The position numbers were made by a program, and so were the translations under genes. 64,000 bases of DNA, taken from positions 3,876,620-3,940,619 of the forward strand of contig CM055097.1 of the NCBI GenBank assembly GCA_029204225.1, in the 5' to 3' direction. The stretch comes from Diphasiastrum complanatum (taxonomy: Eukaryota > Streptophyta > Lycopodiopsida > Lycopodiales > Lycopodiaceae). The notes beneath the pieces are model-generated. The model had not been told where the DNA came from and ran no database searches. It worked only from the letters and a program-made list of their open reading frames with translations. This document shows positions 1 to 12,045 of the stretch, piece after piece; the first letter of the stretch is position 1; every line of letters starts with the position of its first letter.

Positions 1-2298
1 GTTACCACAGAAATGAATTTAACAGCATTATGACAGTCTTCACAGACTCTAAGGTTTTTGACAACTTGGATGGGAGTTTGAGGAGGTGTGTTAATGATTC
101 CAAAGGTGACAGCCAGTTTTTCACTATGATGGCTAAGAAGGTGTTCCTTTTGTTCACCTTCTATATCGTGAAGTACTAACTGTGTATCAGGCACATATCC
201 TAACCGCTTCATCTTCCTAGTCAGGGTCTCAAGCTCAACAAATATATCCCTAAATCTAGGATGGGAACTCTTGCCTACAACGAAGTCATGAACTCTATTC
301 TTGACCACAATGGAGCTGCATCCTGGTTCCTTCTTCACACCCCTGTCAATCATTTTCTGTCTGACCCTGTATACATCATCCCATCTGCCAGTTGCAGCAT
401 ATATGTTTGATAACACCACATATGGAGCAGATTTACGAGCATCAATCTGAAAAAGGTGCTCTGCAACTCGTTTACCTCGCTCGACATCTCCATGCAATCT
501 GCATGCGCCAAGCAAGGTCATGTATACAAGAGAATCAGCTGGAAAGGGCATTTGTTTTAAAATATTCTCTGCTTCATCTAATTGGCCTAATCGTCCAAGC
601 AAGTCGACCATGCAACCATAATGCTCCAATGCAGGTGGAAGGCCATAATCTGCACTCATGGAAGAAAAAATTTTATGCCCCTCATCTAACAAACCTGCAT
701 GACTGCATGCCGAGAGAATGTTAACGAAAGTAATTTTACTGGGAAGCACATGGCTTTTCTGCATAGAACGAAAAAGTTGAAGTGCTTCTTCCCCATAGCC
801 ATGCTGGCCATAAGCTGCTATCATGGTATTCCAGCTGATCACATCTCGCTCAATCATGCTATCAAATACCTTGCGAGCATTTTCCACGCTTCCACATTTT
901 GCATACATACTAATAAGAGCATTTCCTATGGTAAGATCTGTTTGTAATTTACCAGCTTCAATGAGAGAATGGATGTGCTTGCCATATCGTAAGGCTGATA
1001 GATTGCCGTAGGCATCAAGAACATTCAGAAAAGTAACCTTGTCTGGTTTCATGTCCTTTTGCATTTGTTCAAAAAGATGAAGAACCTCTCTGTCATTCCC
1101 AGATTGCGCATAGACAGACAACATTGCATTCCAGGAAACCACATTCTTTTCTGGCATTCTATCAAAGACATATCGAGAATCCTCTAAACTTCCGCACTTG
1201 CCATACATATTCACAAGTGCAGTCCCCACAAAAACATCCTCTTCATAACCTGCTTTCGCAATGTGAGCATGTAATAGTGCACCCTCTGCTACATCATCAG
1301 GAGCTGAAAACGTACCAAGAATACCGATGAAGGTAATTTGGTTTGGAATTGTGCCTTCTAGCTGCATCTGCCCAAAGAGCTGCACGGCCTGCTTGCTATG
1401 CTCATGTTCGATGCACGCTGCAATCATAACATTCCAAACAATTACATCGCGTTCATGCATTTTGGTGAATATTCCCCAAACATCCTCAAGGCTTCCACAT
1501 CTACGATACATGTTCAGAAGCCCGCAAGCCACAACTATATCCGACTCCAAACCACTCTCCATAACCTGAGAGTGGATTAGCACACCTTCCTTTTTGGCTT
1601 CCTGATTGCAGCACGCATTAAGAGCAGTAACTAGGGTTACCTTATCCGGCCGCACACATGCATTCTGCATTTGCCTGAACAGATTCAAAGCTTCATTCCC
1701 ATACCCATGATGAGCATATGCTCCAATCATTGAGGTCCACGAATAAACGTTTGGATCACAGATGCTATCAAACACTGCTCGTGCATCTTGTAAACTCCCA
1801 CATTTTCCATACATATGGACAAGATGGTTGGCTAAGAATCTGTTCGACTCCAAACCCACCCTGATAATGTCTGCATGGACTGCCTTACCCTCAGCCACAT
1901 CCCTTCTGTCTGCACAACCCTGCAGGAGATCTGCATACTGGGCTGTAAGTGTGCCAAGGCTGAACCGACTGGGAGGATCCTTTATGTCTTTGCTTAGCTT
2001 CTTGTTGATCAGATATCGCCCATTAGCAATGCTGCAGATTCTAAATTCACCTACACTTCTGGGATTGTGATTTTGGAAACAACCCAATTGCGATCCTGCT
2101 TTGAATGGGCACAATCTATCAAAATCTACAAAGATTAAAGAGCCCTAAAAGAAATCCACTGCCTGTAGAAACCTACACTTGAGTGAGAGACAGAAGGATG
2201 ATCTTACCAGGTGTTAGAGCAAGAAACCGAGAAACAAGGTTCCTTTTTCGTAATTCCAGCTTCCCTCTGAGCATCCTCCATCTCACAGATCCGATCAT
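1..2298 (-). CDS. PLS-class pentatricopeptide repeat protein with E and DYW domains (3' end outside the window)
   Basis: Organelle RNA-binding protein; the PLS-DYW family carries out C-to-U RNA editing in plastids or mitochondria. Two exons are proposed: 2298-2208 (30 codons plus one base) and 2125 to beyond position 1, split by an 82-nt GT-AG intron (2207-2126). The junction keeps frame, and exon 1 encodes an Arg/Leu-rich, acid-poor start typical of an organelle targeting peptide. Exon 2 is open throughout. It contains successive PPR motifs (for example WTSMIGAYAHHG, VNMYGKCGSLEDSRYVFD, WNAMLSVYAQSGN), then the E region with the family signature KEPGCSSI, then the DYW deaminase core with HSE at residues 697-699 and CEDC at 725-728, the expected zinc/catalytic HxE and CxxC. 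The final DYW-ending residues are off the left edge; 738 residues are visible. The plus-strand ORFs over this interval are antisense shadows. The start is inferred from the splice model; a downstream start cannot be excluded. Confidence 0.93.
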
Positions 2299-2925
2299 CA
2301 GAATAAAACATCTGTCTTTCTCTTACTGATATCGTTCTCTTACTCATTTGTTTTCTGCATTAATAACGTTAGGGTCCAAGACATAACTTATTCATGGGGC
2401 CTGACCAATAAAATATACTAGTGGCCAACCTGAACATACTCCATTGTGATTGTAATTTCATTTTAATTTTATTTTTTCCAAATTTGCTATTAAAATGCCA
2501 CATGCACGAGAAGTTACAGTGTTACATGGTCGGGCATAGGTTGATTACACTAATATGTCGTAAAACGTGGAAATGAACGACAACGGAAGCTCGAAGCTTT
2601 GAGCGACGTCGGTCCGCCACTATTGAAAAACTCGAAAAAATCGGAAGGTGCCCTTAGACTGAAAGTATGTAAATCCTGAAGGTGCCTCTAGACGAAGGCA
2701 GAAAAAGGCGAAGGTGGTCCTAAAATGGATTCCAAGGCATTCTGGCCACTGTGTCGCATTTTTTGCGAAGGTGCGAAAAAGGCGAAGGTGCCTTAAAAAC
2801 AATTAAGACACAAAAAATCTCAAAGGTCAAAAATGCGAAGGTCCGAAACATGTAGTCGGCCTTCGATTTTCAAAATGTTCATTACTTAAACGATTTGTTA
2901 AGGCTGAGCACAAGAAATCTAACAC
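2299..2925. other. Upstream flank of the PPR gene; no gene seen
   Basis: No coding region recognised. Between about 2640 and 2850 the phrase GCGAAGGTG or AAGGCGAAGGTG recurs several times in a degenerate, tandem-like arrangement. From 2925 leftward the minus strand may be the start of a copia 3' LTR, because a purine-rich tract (GGAGGAG) is followed by TGTTAGATTTC. Confidence 0.4.
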
Positions 2926-2977
2926 TCCTCCTTAAATTGGATCCTGAAAAACCTTGATCTTCAAATTTAACATATTG

Positions 2978-3358
2978 TTAAATCTCAGATATTGCTCTTT
3001 TGATGTAGCCTTTGTGAATTAACCTGCTGCCATGTAATGCTACTTCCTTGCTATGCACTTTCTCTCTAAGGTAATGATAACTGATTTCGATATATTTGCT
3101 TCGAGAGTGAAATCCCGGATTGAGAGATAACGCTATTGTGCTTTGATTGTCACAATGGATTGTATCCTTCATCAGATTCATATTGTTACTGATTAAGAGT
3201 GTATCATCTACATAGAGAGTGATGATGATGAAGTAATCTAATATAGACTTGAAGTAGACATTCGAGTCTGCCGAGCTTGGAATAAAACCATTCCCTATCA
3301 TAAATGTGTTGATATGGGTGACTGTTTCAGCCCATAGAGCGCCTTGTGGATTTTGCAT
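2978..3358 (-). pseudogene. copia reverse transcriptase-RNase H fragment with internal deletion
   Basis: The open frame contains the RT catalytic motif YVDD (in LYVDDTLLISNN) followed almost at once by the RNase H end motif CDNQSTIALSLNPGFHSRSK. In intact copia elements these are separated by roughly 200 residues, so an internal deletion has joined them in frame. The last residues run towards the presumed 3' LTR at about 2925. The region to 3780 on the same strand carries the RT start ([16 protein letters not shown]) in another frame. Non-functional remnant. Confidence 0.85.
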
Positions 3359-3791
3359 ACAAGGTGTTGTTGCTTGTCGTTGAATTTGTATCCCTCTGGC
3401 TACGTCATATAGATTTCTTCTTCGATGGTTACATTGAGAAAAGCGGTCTGAACATCCATCTGGTGGACTTCAAGATCTGTTGCGGTTGCAAAGGAGAGGA
3501 GTAGGTAGATCGAAGCATGTTTGACAACTGGGCTAAAGGTTTCTGAATAATCCAGAACTGGAATCTGGGAAAAGCCTTTGGCGACTAGCCTGGCCTTGTA
3601 ACGATTAGCCTTCCTTCAGCATCATACTTCATCTTGAATATCCATTTCCATGGAATTGGGTTTCGGTCCTTTGGCAAATCAGTGGCTGTCCATGTTTGAT
3701 TCTCCATCAGAGAATCGAATTCAGTGTCCATCGCGTTATCCAGGTTGACTCATTGAAATTCTGACTCATTGTATGAGTCAGCGTCGATATT

Positions 3792-4560
3792 CTACAGTTG
3801 AATCCCTCGATCGAAATTTGGTTGTTCGATCCTTGGGTCGGATTTATCAACAGCTTTCCCCTTGTGGTCGATGAACTGGTCTTCCACAAAAATGACATCT
3901 CTACTGGTGAATGCCTTCTCAGTATCCATATTGTAGAGTTGTGTGCCTTGTGCTCTGGGGAATAGTCGATGAAAATCGTTTTTGTGCTCTGGGGAATAGC
4001 CGATGAAAATCGTTTCTGCTCTTATCATCCAGTTTCTTCTTAGATCTTCAAGGATCTGAACGAAAGCGATGCATTTAAACACTCGAATATTTTTGAGTGA
4101 TGGTTTTGATCTTGTCCACACCTCATAAGGTGTCTTGCCATTCAGGGCTTTGATGATGAATCGATTTTGCAAATAAGCAGTTGTAGTAACAGCTTCTGCC
4201 CAGAATTTCTTTGGAAGAGAGTCATGTGCCAGCATGCTCTTGGCACTTTTGATGAGTGTCCTATTCTTCCGTTCAGCTATACCATTGGACTGAGGTAAAA
4301 AGCTGGTTCTAAATTATTGATGTATTCCGCTGGCCTTGCAGAACTCCGTGAATTCTGTGGAGATATACTCTTCCCCTTCATCTGTGCATAGAGCCTTGAT
4401 CTTCCTCTGGGTCTAATTTTTTGCAGATGCCTTGAACTGCTTGAAGAACTTAAACGCTTCAGATTTGTTCTTTATAAAGTAGGTAGTAGTCCTTCGAGAG
4501 AAGTCGTCGATGAGGTTAGGAAATAGAGAGCTCCCCCTATGGAAGCAGTCTGCATCGGGC
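3792..4560 (-). pseudogene. copia integrase fragment
   Basis: The frame 4235-3792 reads through the integrase C-terminal part (LPKKFWAEAVTTTAYLQNR, then NGKTPYEVWTRSKPSL). Upstream on the minus strand, to about 4560, the core continues with FSRRTTTYFIKNKSEAFKFF, TDEGEEYISTEF and PQSNGIAERKNRTLIKSAKSML, the D,D,E region of retroviral-type integrases. Stops and frameshifts interrupt it. A short duplication is visible at about 3955-4015, where the phrase TGCTCTGGGGAATAG appears twice, giving a repeated peptide. Confidence 0.85.
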
Positions 4561-4590
4561 CACAAATATCATTGTGTAACATTCTTTTGT

Positions 4591-6885
4591 TTTCTATTTA
4601 TTTATATCCCTTTCATTTATCTCTATGTTTAATTTCTATACAACCATCTTCTATCATATACAATTCCTTTTTTTTCCTCTTCCCTCCAATCTAAGTATTT
4701 GTTGTCACCTTTTTTCCCTGATTTTTTTTATGTCATTCTCATTTTCCTAATTTTTTCTATTTTCTCTTTTCTCATTCTATCTTCAGATTGCAACACCTAA
4801 CGATTCACATCACCACGAAGTTAAGCATTCACCAACACCAAGTAGTTGCTACATAGTTGCCAAGGGACTGTTACCAAATTTATATATGGGGCATATAATC
4901 AGATTCCCAAGTACATATGTGTCATTTGCCATGCAAACTAGAGACTTAGCTGAAATTTATACTCTTTTGTTTGCATGGCTCTGCCACGCGTGGCACATCC
5001 ACACAAAAAAATTGTGATTATCATGTGATCCCACCTCTCGAAAAAAGGAGATCTAGAATTCAAAAAATCTATGATTGTAACAATTGTGTCACACCTGCAA
5101 GAGCTAGAAGTTATGATTATAACAACTGCATATCACACCTAAATCAATTCCATTAGTGTTGGGCAAATTTAGAGGGGCCTGAACGTGAATTTGAATTTGA
5201 ATATGAATCTAAGTGTAGAACTAAAAGATCTAGAAGTTCGTTCTTCTGAATTTGAGCAACTACAGCTTACTAAAAATACAAGCATGCTAGTCCTCTTAAC
5301 AAAACACCAAAGAACATGGTAAGAGATCCATAAAAATGATTAAGTGAATGACCTTCTAGGATTTTGATATTCTAAAGATTCTGATATTCTGATATCGAAA
5401 TTGTATCAACTTGCAAAAATTTGAAAAAAAAAAAAGCACAATTACATTTGCCTTCCGAGGAAAATTTGTGGGTCACGTTCCGTACGCATTCTGAAACGGA
5501 ATGGGCAAGTATTTTTGTTACTATGACCTGTCGAGAAGTGTTTACCAATATTTGAGAAGTGTTTACCTGTTGAGAAGTGTTAACCAATATTTGAACTTTG
5601 AAGAATGGAAGCTCTTGTGTACAAAAAGTATAATAGATATGTTATAACAGGCATGGAAGGGCTGCTAATCGTTTAAAAGCTACCTAATTGTGCAAAACTG
5701 AACATCTTCAAGCAGAAAGGAAATCCAACAAGATATTCATATGCCATTATGTGCATTGAGGATGATGTTTTAAAGTCAATCTGTTCGAAGAAGGAAGGAC
5801 AATTCAGTAATCCAAAGTCTATGAACTATCGAGCGCAGCGAGATGAGCCTTCTTTCCTAATGCATGACTACGCCTATCAATAATTGAACAAACCTATAAT
5901 GACAGAAGTCACGTTCAATCTTTTAGCAACTAACTTTGAGATCATTAGTACTAAAGTGATTTTGTAGCCAAACAATTTTTGAGTGCGAAGTGATGTATAG
6001 AATATTGCAGCGTTGAAGTATTCAACAGATCAAACGAAAGAATAAGAGATTTATCAGTCACAAAAGACTACAGAGAAGCATACATTCTGACATGATACTG
6101 AATGCAATAGATTGATTCAGTAAGTAGCATGTACAAATCAAATGATGAGAGCACAAAGCAATAGCGGATGAAACCGTGTACTCTAAACTATCTCTGAGTA
6201 ATTGAAAACCATGTCTGATGTACTTTCGCTAGTAAGTAGTAAGCGCTAATAGCAATACTCTAATAGAGCTCTGGAAAGAAACTTTCTAGAGACTATAGAA
6301 GTCTTTAACGATTATCTATTTATACTAAATCAGTTTAAACATATATGGCAAGATAGCTAATTAGGTCGTAGATCGCAATTGGCAATTAGCCATAATGTGT
6401 TGTCATCCATCCAGTTATAACTTCCCAGAAACTTACTTGCAAAGTAGTTAGGGACAAGTCTTCAGCTTCATATCAGACGGACCATTAACTATCATCCTTC
6501 GGCATGTTAGACTTTTTCGACTTTCGTTGGAGTCATCCGATATGTTGGAGGTTGTCTGATATGTCAAAGCCACCTGTTGAGCGATTCTTGAATATTTCTA
6601 CAAACTGTGTAGAAACATGAATAAAACTGCAAAATCACATAATGAATGGATATAGATTAAAGATCGATTATTCAAATGAATCACTCCTGATAGTAGAATA
6701 ATCCAAAAAATCTCACCTTTCAAAAAGAATAACCAAATGGTTTTTGAAAAACAGAATTTGCCTTATGGCTATCTTGGACATAAACCAACCACAATCTGTT
6801 CAATGGAATTTTCTTTTGGCCAACACTAGGTAAGGCTGCCGCTTCAGGATGTGGCTCATGCATGCTGCATGATCGGATTTAAAGA
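4591..6885. other. Non-coding interval without recognised gene
   Basis: About 2.3 kb with no supported gene. 4590-4790 is strongly T-rich on the plus strand. The short ORFs here have no recognisable domain and end on frequent stops. A small tandem repeat at 5533-5585 is listed separately. Confidence 0.5.
5533..5585. repeat. Three short direct repeats of a 14-bp phrase
   Basis: GAGAAGTGTTTACC starts at 5533 and again at 5554; a third copy with one change (GAGAAGTGTTAACC) starts at 5572. Copies one and three are followed by AATATTTGA. A small local expansion with no assigned role. Confidence 0.75.
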
Positions 6886-6939
6886 TCCCTTGAACAGCAG
6901 CAACACATTGACAAATCAACTAACCATCAGGGAAGCTCC

Positions 6940-8330
6940 TTGATAGCTTTCACTTTACCAAGAGATTACCAAGACCCACACACGGAACAAAGAAGAATTG
7001 AGTTTTTGCAGGAAGAACAGAAAACTAACAGTCCGTTATCTGCTCTGATCCTCGACAAAGAGCAACCCCTACAGGGACTCGAAGTATTCTCTAAACTCCT
7101 GAAGGCTCAAATCACCATGCCCTTCCATAGCGCAATAAAGTCTTTCACTAGTCTCCAAAGTTATATCCATCACAATTTTCAGCTGCCTACTATCCCAGAT
7201 GAACAGCAAAAACCAGACGAGAACCTAGAGATTCCCTAGATTCCTATGAATCTGATGAACATCGGTGTTGCTAAGGGGACTAGCATCACCTTACCTATGA
7301 CCTATAAAGATTATCTAACAGTATCCACTATCCTTGATAGTGGATTAGGTGTAAACATAATGGCTTTATCACTAGAAAAGTCATGGGGATTCCATACCTT
7401 AGATCAACCACGTTACAAACTTCGCATGGCTGATCAGTGAGTCACAGACCCTGTCGCGGTCATTTATCGAATATCAATGTATGTATTGCAGGTGTCAAAT
7501 TTTTCATTGATTGCGTCATTCTTGATTTACCAGATGATGCAAATACATATAAGCTCCTTCTTGGCACACCTTGGCTATAGATGGCAGGCGTTGTCCAAGA
7601 TTGGAAGCATAGCAAAATTACCTTTGGCAATAACGACAAACGAGTCACTGTTGACTCAACTGACCATGTAAACTCAACTAAAGTTTATGATGATTGGTTA
7701 TCAACAACTTATGACGAATCAGATAGTGACTTGATCCAACCGAAAGGCCACTATACGAGATCAACAGACATAATAAATTGGGGTCAAGCACTGGTTACTG
7801 TGGACTGTGCTGATTTCAACAGATGTCGTATCTAAACTGCTGCAGAGGATGTGTATAATCTACCATCTTCTACAAACATTGATACACTCATCATTCCGCT
7901 TATGATGATTGAACCTATTCCTATAGCTTGGTGCCCAGGAGAACCTAGCGTCTCTACAACCTATGTTTCGGAAGAAGGTATTCTTTCCGTAAATGATGTT
8001 GAAATGACGGATGAACATGTACTCCTTTATCTAGATGCCCAACATTATCCGCCAAAATCAATTCCATAAGAGATCAAGTCACCAGGGCCTTTGGCTCACG
8101 TCCAACTGACCTCCAATATACCCAACACAACAACTTATAGACCAAAACCAAAGATATATACATGGGACGTGTATCCGGATGAAGTCTGGGATACAATAAA
8201 TGATGACATGATAAGAGAGGGGGCAACACCGCCCCCTCCACAACCTCGAAAACCTCGATTACAAAAAACCAAAATTATTGATACAAAATTAACCGAGCGT
8301 CAAAAACAGATGCACGAGAAATTAACCTAT
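6940..8330 (+). pseudogene. gypsy gag end, aspartic protease and linker (copy A)
   Basis: Broken frames give the gag tail (TMPFHSAIKSFTSLQSYIHH), then the pepsin-like protease with the catalytic triplet DSG in TILDSGLGVNIMALSLEKSW (7246-7440). The protease C-terminal part continues in another frame (KLRMADQ, then YKLLLGTPWL in copy B). From 7851 a linker follows (EPIPIAWCPGEPSVS, DAQHYPPKSIP) that is also present in copy B, so it is a genuine part of the polyprotein. At least four frame changes occur in 1.4 kb. Confidence 0.85.
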
Positions 8331-8337
8331 CAAGCTA

Positions 8338-9329
8338 TTGTCTGCACAGACAAAAGACATACCCTCCGATCACGCTTCCACATCTGGTAGCACATCCACA
8401 CAAGTGATTCCCAAAGTTCTGGGCAACTTTGTGGAACCAGCTTTTGATCTACCAAGCAAGTTTAAGGACTTTACACTTGATGACATAGTCATTCAGCTGC
8501 CACAACCACAAAGGGAACCTACAAAAGTTTCCCAATCCTTTGAAGGCCCAGCCAGAACCATAGAGTTAAATCTCAAAGATCCTCCTAAGGATGTGGATCG
8601 CATTGTTCATGTCGGAGCCCACCTCACGCCAGGTCAACTTCTTGATCTAGAAACCTTACTTCACAAATACAGGGATGTATTTGCATGGAATTATACTGAA
8701 ATGAAAGAAGTCCTACCTGAAATAGCGGTCCATACTATTCCTTTAGAGGAGAACACTAAGTCTATTCCAACTAAGCCATACCGAGTTTATCGCGAGCGGA
8801 TCGATGAAGATATTAAGAAATTGCTGGATGTTGGCTTCATCTATGAAGTCCAACATACTGATTGGGTATCACCCATTGTGGTAGTTCCCAAGAAAAATGA
8901 CAAGCTTTATATCTGCACCGATCTTAAGAATCTTAACGCAGTTACAAAAAAAGACCATTTTTCCTTACCCTTAACTACACAAATCCTTGAGAAAATGGCA
9001 GGAGTTGAAGCTTTCAACTTCTTGGATGGGTTTAGTGGCTATTTTTTGGTACAATTGCTCTAGAAGATAGACACAAAACTGCGTTTGCAACAGAAAACGG
9101 CGTTTATGCTTATAATGTCATGCCTTTTGGCTTATGCAATGCCCCTTCAACGTTTCAAAGGGTCATGCAAGTGGCCTTCCAAGACTTGTTACATAGGATT
9201 GTCGAGATCTATCTTGATGACCTAGGTGTCCATTCCTCCACGAACAAGCACCTCGAAGAACTAGAAAAAATCTGCATTCGTTGTCGTAGGTTTGGAATCT
9301 CACTAAACCCTGAGAAATGTCAAATCTAG
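8338..9329 (+). pseudogene. gypsy reverse transcriptase (copy A)
   Basis: The frame 8338-9063 carries the RT fingers and palm: VFAWNYTEMKEV, IPTKPYRVYRERIDEDIKKL, WVSPIVVVPKKNDKLYICTD and the first catalytic Asp in FNFLDGFSGYFLVQ. A frameshift near 9055-9120 leads into MPFGLCNAPSTFQRVMQ and the active-site motif YLDD (EIYLDDLGVHSS), ending at a stop at 9327. Copy B has the same motifs in one frame. Decayed, not expressed as a protein. Confidence 0.9.
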
Positions 9330-9401
9330 GTAACCCATGGGATTGTCCTGGGACATATCATTTCAAAGAATGGTATTTCCACATATTTTTCAAAGATCAA
9401 A

Positions 9402-9941
9402 GTGATAGTTGAGATGCCTTTACCTGTAACAGTAAAGGAAGTTTATATGTTCCTCGACCACACTAACTATAACTGCATCTTTATAATCGATTATGCCGAT
9501 AAGGCACAACTCATTTATTTAGTTGTGGTAGACCCTAGATGGACTGAGGAGCGCATCAAAGCTTTTGAGGAGTTAAAAACAGCGCTCACAACAGCCCCCA
9601 TACTTCGTTCCCCAGACTACACTAAGGAATTTTATGTGCATACCGACGCAAGTAAGTATGCCATAGGAGGTCTTCTTGCACAACCGGACAAATATGGAAA
9701 GGATTTTCCAATCCGTTTCTTGAGCAGGCAACTGGTGTTTGCTGAAGTAAGCTATACAACAACAAAGAGAGAAACATTGGCCATGGTCTACGTTGTACAA
9801 CAACTAAGACATTATTTATTAGGCCAGACCTTTTCCTTCTACGCAGACCATCAAGCCTTGTTATATATTGTTAATAAATCTTGTAAAACGGGACATATAG
9901 CTCGATGGCTATTAATACTCGAGGAATTCAATTTCGAGTAG
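9402..9941 (+). pseudogene. gypsy RNase H domain (copy A)
   Basis: Single frame with the RT connection region (VKEVYMFLDHTNYNCIFIID), then RNase H: HTDASKYAIGGLLAQ, FLSRQL, TTKRETLAMVYVVQQLRHYL and YADHQALLYIV, which contain the usual Asp, Glu and Asp of the family. It ends in a stop at the position where copy B continues into VVVWKGTQHFMADNLSRL. Copy A then picks up the next part in another frame near 9945. Confidence 0.88.
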
Positions 9942-10109
9942 TCATCAGGAAAGAACGGCCGATCATCTTTCTCAACTTCCTAATCCTGAAAAGGAAGATA
10001 CACCAGTAAACGACGATTTTCCTGATGCATGTCTGTTTTAGATTGATGCCACACCCTATGGGCTGAGGAAATCACTCAGTTCCTAAACACAGGCCGACTC
10101 AAAGAAGGC

Positions 10110-11006
10110 ATGAGTACGGTAGCAAAAAGAAAAATTTTGCTAAAAGCAACACCCTTTCAGCTCATAACAGGACAGTTATACAAAAGGGATGCTGACGATA
10201 TTATACTCAGGTGCGTTTATGAATCTGAGATATGTCCTATCATATCTCAGGCTCATGAAGACATTGGCGACGGTCACTTCTCGGCTGAAGCGACTACTAA
10301 AATCATCCTTCGAGTGGGCTTATGGTGGCCATCCCTGTTTAAGGATACCTTTGCTATCATTAAAACATGTGATGTCTACCAACGAGCCAAGAAAAATACA
10401 AAAGCCGACTTCACACCGTTGACACCCATTATAGAAGGCGAAGCCTTCCATAAGTGGGGTATCGACTTTGTTGGACCCATCAGTCCAGCAACAAAAAGTA
10501 CTCAAGCCCGTTATATCCTAATAGCAACCGATTATGCCACTAAATGGGTTGAGGCACGTGCAACAAAGGACACCACTGCGAAGACCGTAGCGTGTTTTCT
10601 TTATGAAAATATTATTATGCGCTTTGGCTGTCCAATTGAGCTTGTTGGTGACCGAGGCACTCACTTCTTAAATGAAGTGATCGAAAATCTCCTTCGCCAT
10701 TATCTTGTTGTTCATCGAAAAGTACTTCGTACTATCCTCAATGTAATGGCCAGGCAGAATCCACCAACAAGACGATTTGTAAGATTTGAACCAAGATAGT
10801 AGAAACAACCTGATCAAAATTGGGAAACCAAACTATTCTCTGCTATCTGGGCGTACCGCACAACTCCCAAGAAGGCCACTGGATGGGTTACCCCATTCCA
10901 TCTCGTATATGATCAAGAGGCAGTGATGCTTGTTGAATTCTTGGTACCATCCTTGAGAGTCATGAAAGCCTTCTCCACGGATCTATGTGAGAAAGCTACC
11001 ATTGAA
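10110..11006 (+). pseudogene. gypsy integrase (copy A), truncated
   Basis: Contains the zinc-binding region (HEDIGDGHFSAEATTKIIL, then CDVYQRAKK, where the second Cys of the CxxC pair is now Tyr) and the catalytic core: KWGIDFVGPIS, the second Asp in VGDRGTHFLNEVI. After 10720 the frame is disturbed and the glutamate helix is scrambled. The remaining C-terminal part (RTTPKKATGWVTPFHLV) reads in other frames until similarity to copy B ends near 11006. Confidence 0.87.
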
Positions 11007-12045
11007 CTTCGTGTCTTGTTCGTGTTGCGACAAAGTTGCAAGAGTTCACCATTTCTGACAACTGTCTAGCGAAATACCTATACCTGACGGTCGGCGAAAA
11101 TACCACCGCTTATCAAACAAAGCGGTGTGTATAACTTGCACTCCACGAGCACATCATAGGCAATAAATTGGTTTCAAGCCCATGTAAGATTTTTACTAAC
11201 TGTAAGCCGAATTCAATGGGGAAAGAGACATTAGCGAGATCCTAATGCGAATTAGTGATCAAAAGTTTTACAGAACCATAACCCTAGAAAGCTAGCGAAT
11301 CATTGCACCAAAATTGATAGCACCCCCTCCTTGCAACCGTATTTCTGAGAGCTTGGAAAACCCTCATCGGTTGGGGAGCACGGGCAATAGAGAAGGCCAT
11401 CAGGGTTGGAAGTAGCAAATCCTCTATTGCTCACGTAGGGCCAAACCGCCATTAGAGGTGGGACCCCTTGACCCTTTTAGGACATTTTGGCTGGACCAAC
11501 AAACAACCTCCTTAGAAGTTAGTATGAGGCCATTCCCCTTGGAATCGAGACAAACCAGAGGGATTATACTTCGAAGGAAACCTATCAAGACCAGATTATT
11601 CCTTTGGATTATACAGACTAGGATTCGGGAATGCAATCTTGCAAAGAAAGTAGTTTTGGGTGACAAGTATGGATCTACAAGCATACAAAGCCATGGACAT
11701 AAGATACAAGAGGTTGGATTAGATCTGCAAGGTTATGGGCTAGCCAATCATACAAACCTATAGACTAACGGGTTTAATGCAATTTTTCAGGATAGATGAG
11801 ACAAGACCAATGACAAAAGACCCCCAAAACACTCAATAGAAACAATCATCCCCGAGGGGACTAGGGCGAGAGTACTGACGATAACCCAGAGCGAGTTACG
11901 GACAGACCCACCTAGAAAAGAGTGGATGGAAGAGTGTGATCGGTAGGTAAGTCTTGGAAAGTCCACTAAGTCTGAGGAGCTGATAGCATTCGCATCTATT
12001 GTTAATCAACATGACCAAGCTGTACATCCTAACAAGGATAGTTAA
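11007..12045. other. Unclassified interval after the gypsy copy A breakpoint
   Basis: No recognised domain. A small perfect hairpin (CACCGCTT, eight-base loop, AAGCGGTG) sits at about 11111-11134. Short ORFs such as 11458-11763 have no identifiable match. The sequence leads without an obvious boundary into the ORF that opens at 12046. Confidence 0.35.

Larger units (their letters stand above)
2926..4590 (-). mobile_element. Decayed Ty1/copia retrotransposon, integrase to RNase H
   Basis: Minus-strand copia pol remnant. Order on the minus strand is integrase core and C-terminus (about 4560-3792), start of reverse transcriptase (about 3700-3600), then an RT end joined to RNase H (3358-2978). 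All pieces are in different frames with stops, so it is non-coding today. A purine-rich tract followed by TGTTAG near 2930 looks like a polypurine tract and 3' LTR start. No matching 5' LTR or gag was found to the right of 4590. Confidence 0.85.
6886..11006 (+). mobile_element. Ty3/gypsy fragment (copy A), end of gag to integrase, no LTRs
   Basis: Collinear with the pol region of the longer gypsy copy at 54.4-60.3 kb in this window. Similarity begins near 6888 (ACAGCAGCAA in both) and stops abruptly near 11006, where copy A diverges just after the GTGAGAAAGCTACCATTGA phrase. Order is protease, linker, reverse transcriptase, RNase H, integrase. Every domain is split by frameshifts or stops, so it cannot encode a working polyprotein. 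No LTR, primer binding site or polypurine tract flanks it, so it is an internally excised or truncated fragment. Confidence 0.92.

Noticed and set aside
392-2070. Several plus-strand ORFs of 60-110 codons
   Set aside because: They are antisense to the continuous PPR-DYW coding frame on the minus strand and show no domains.
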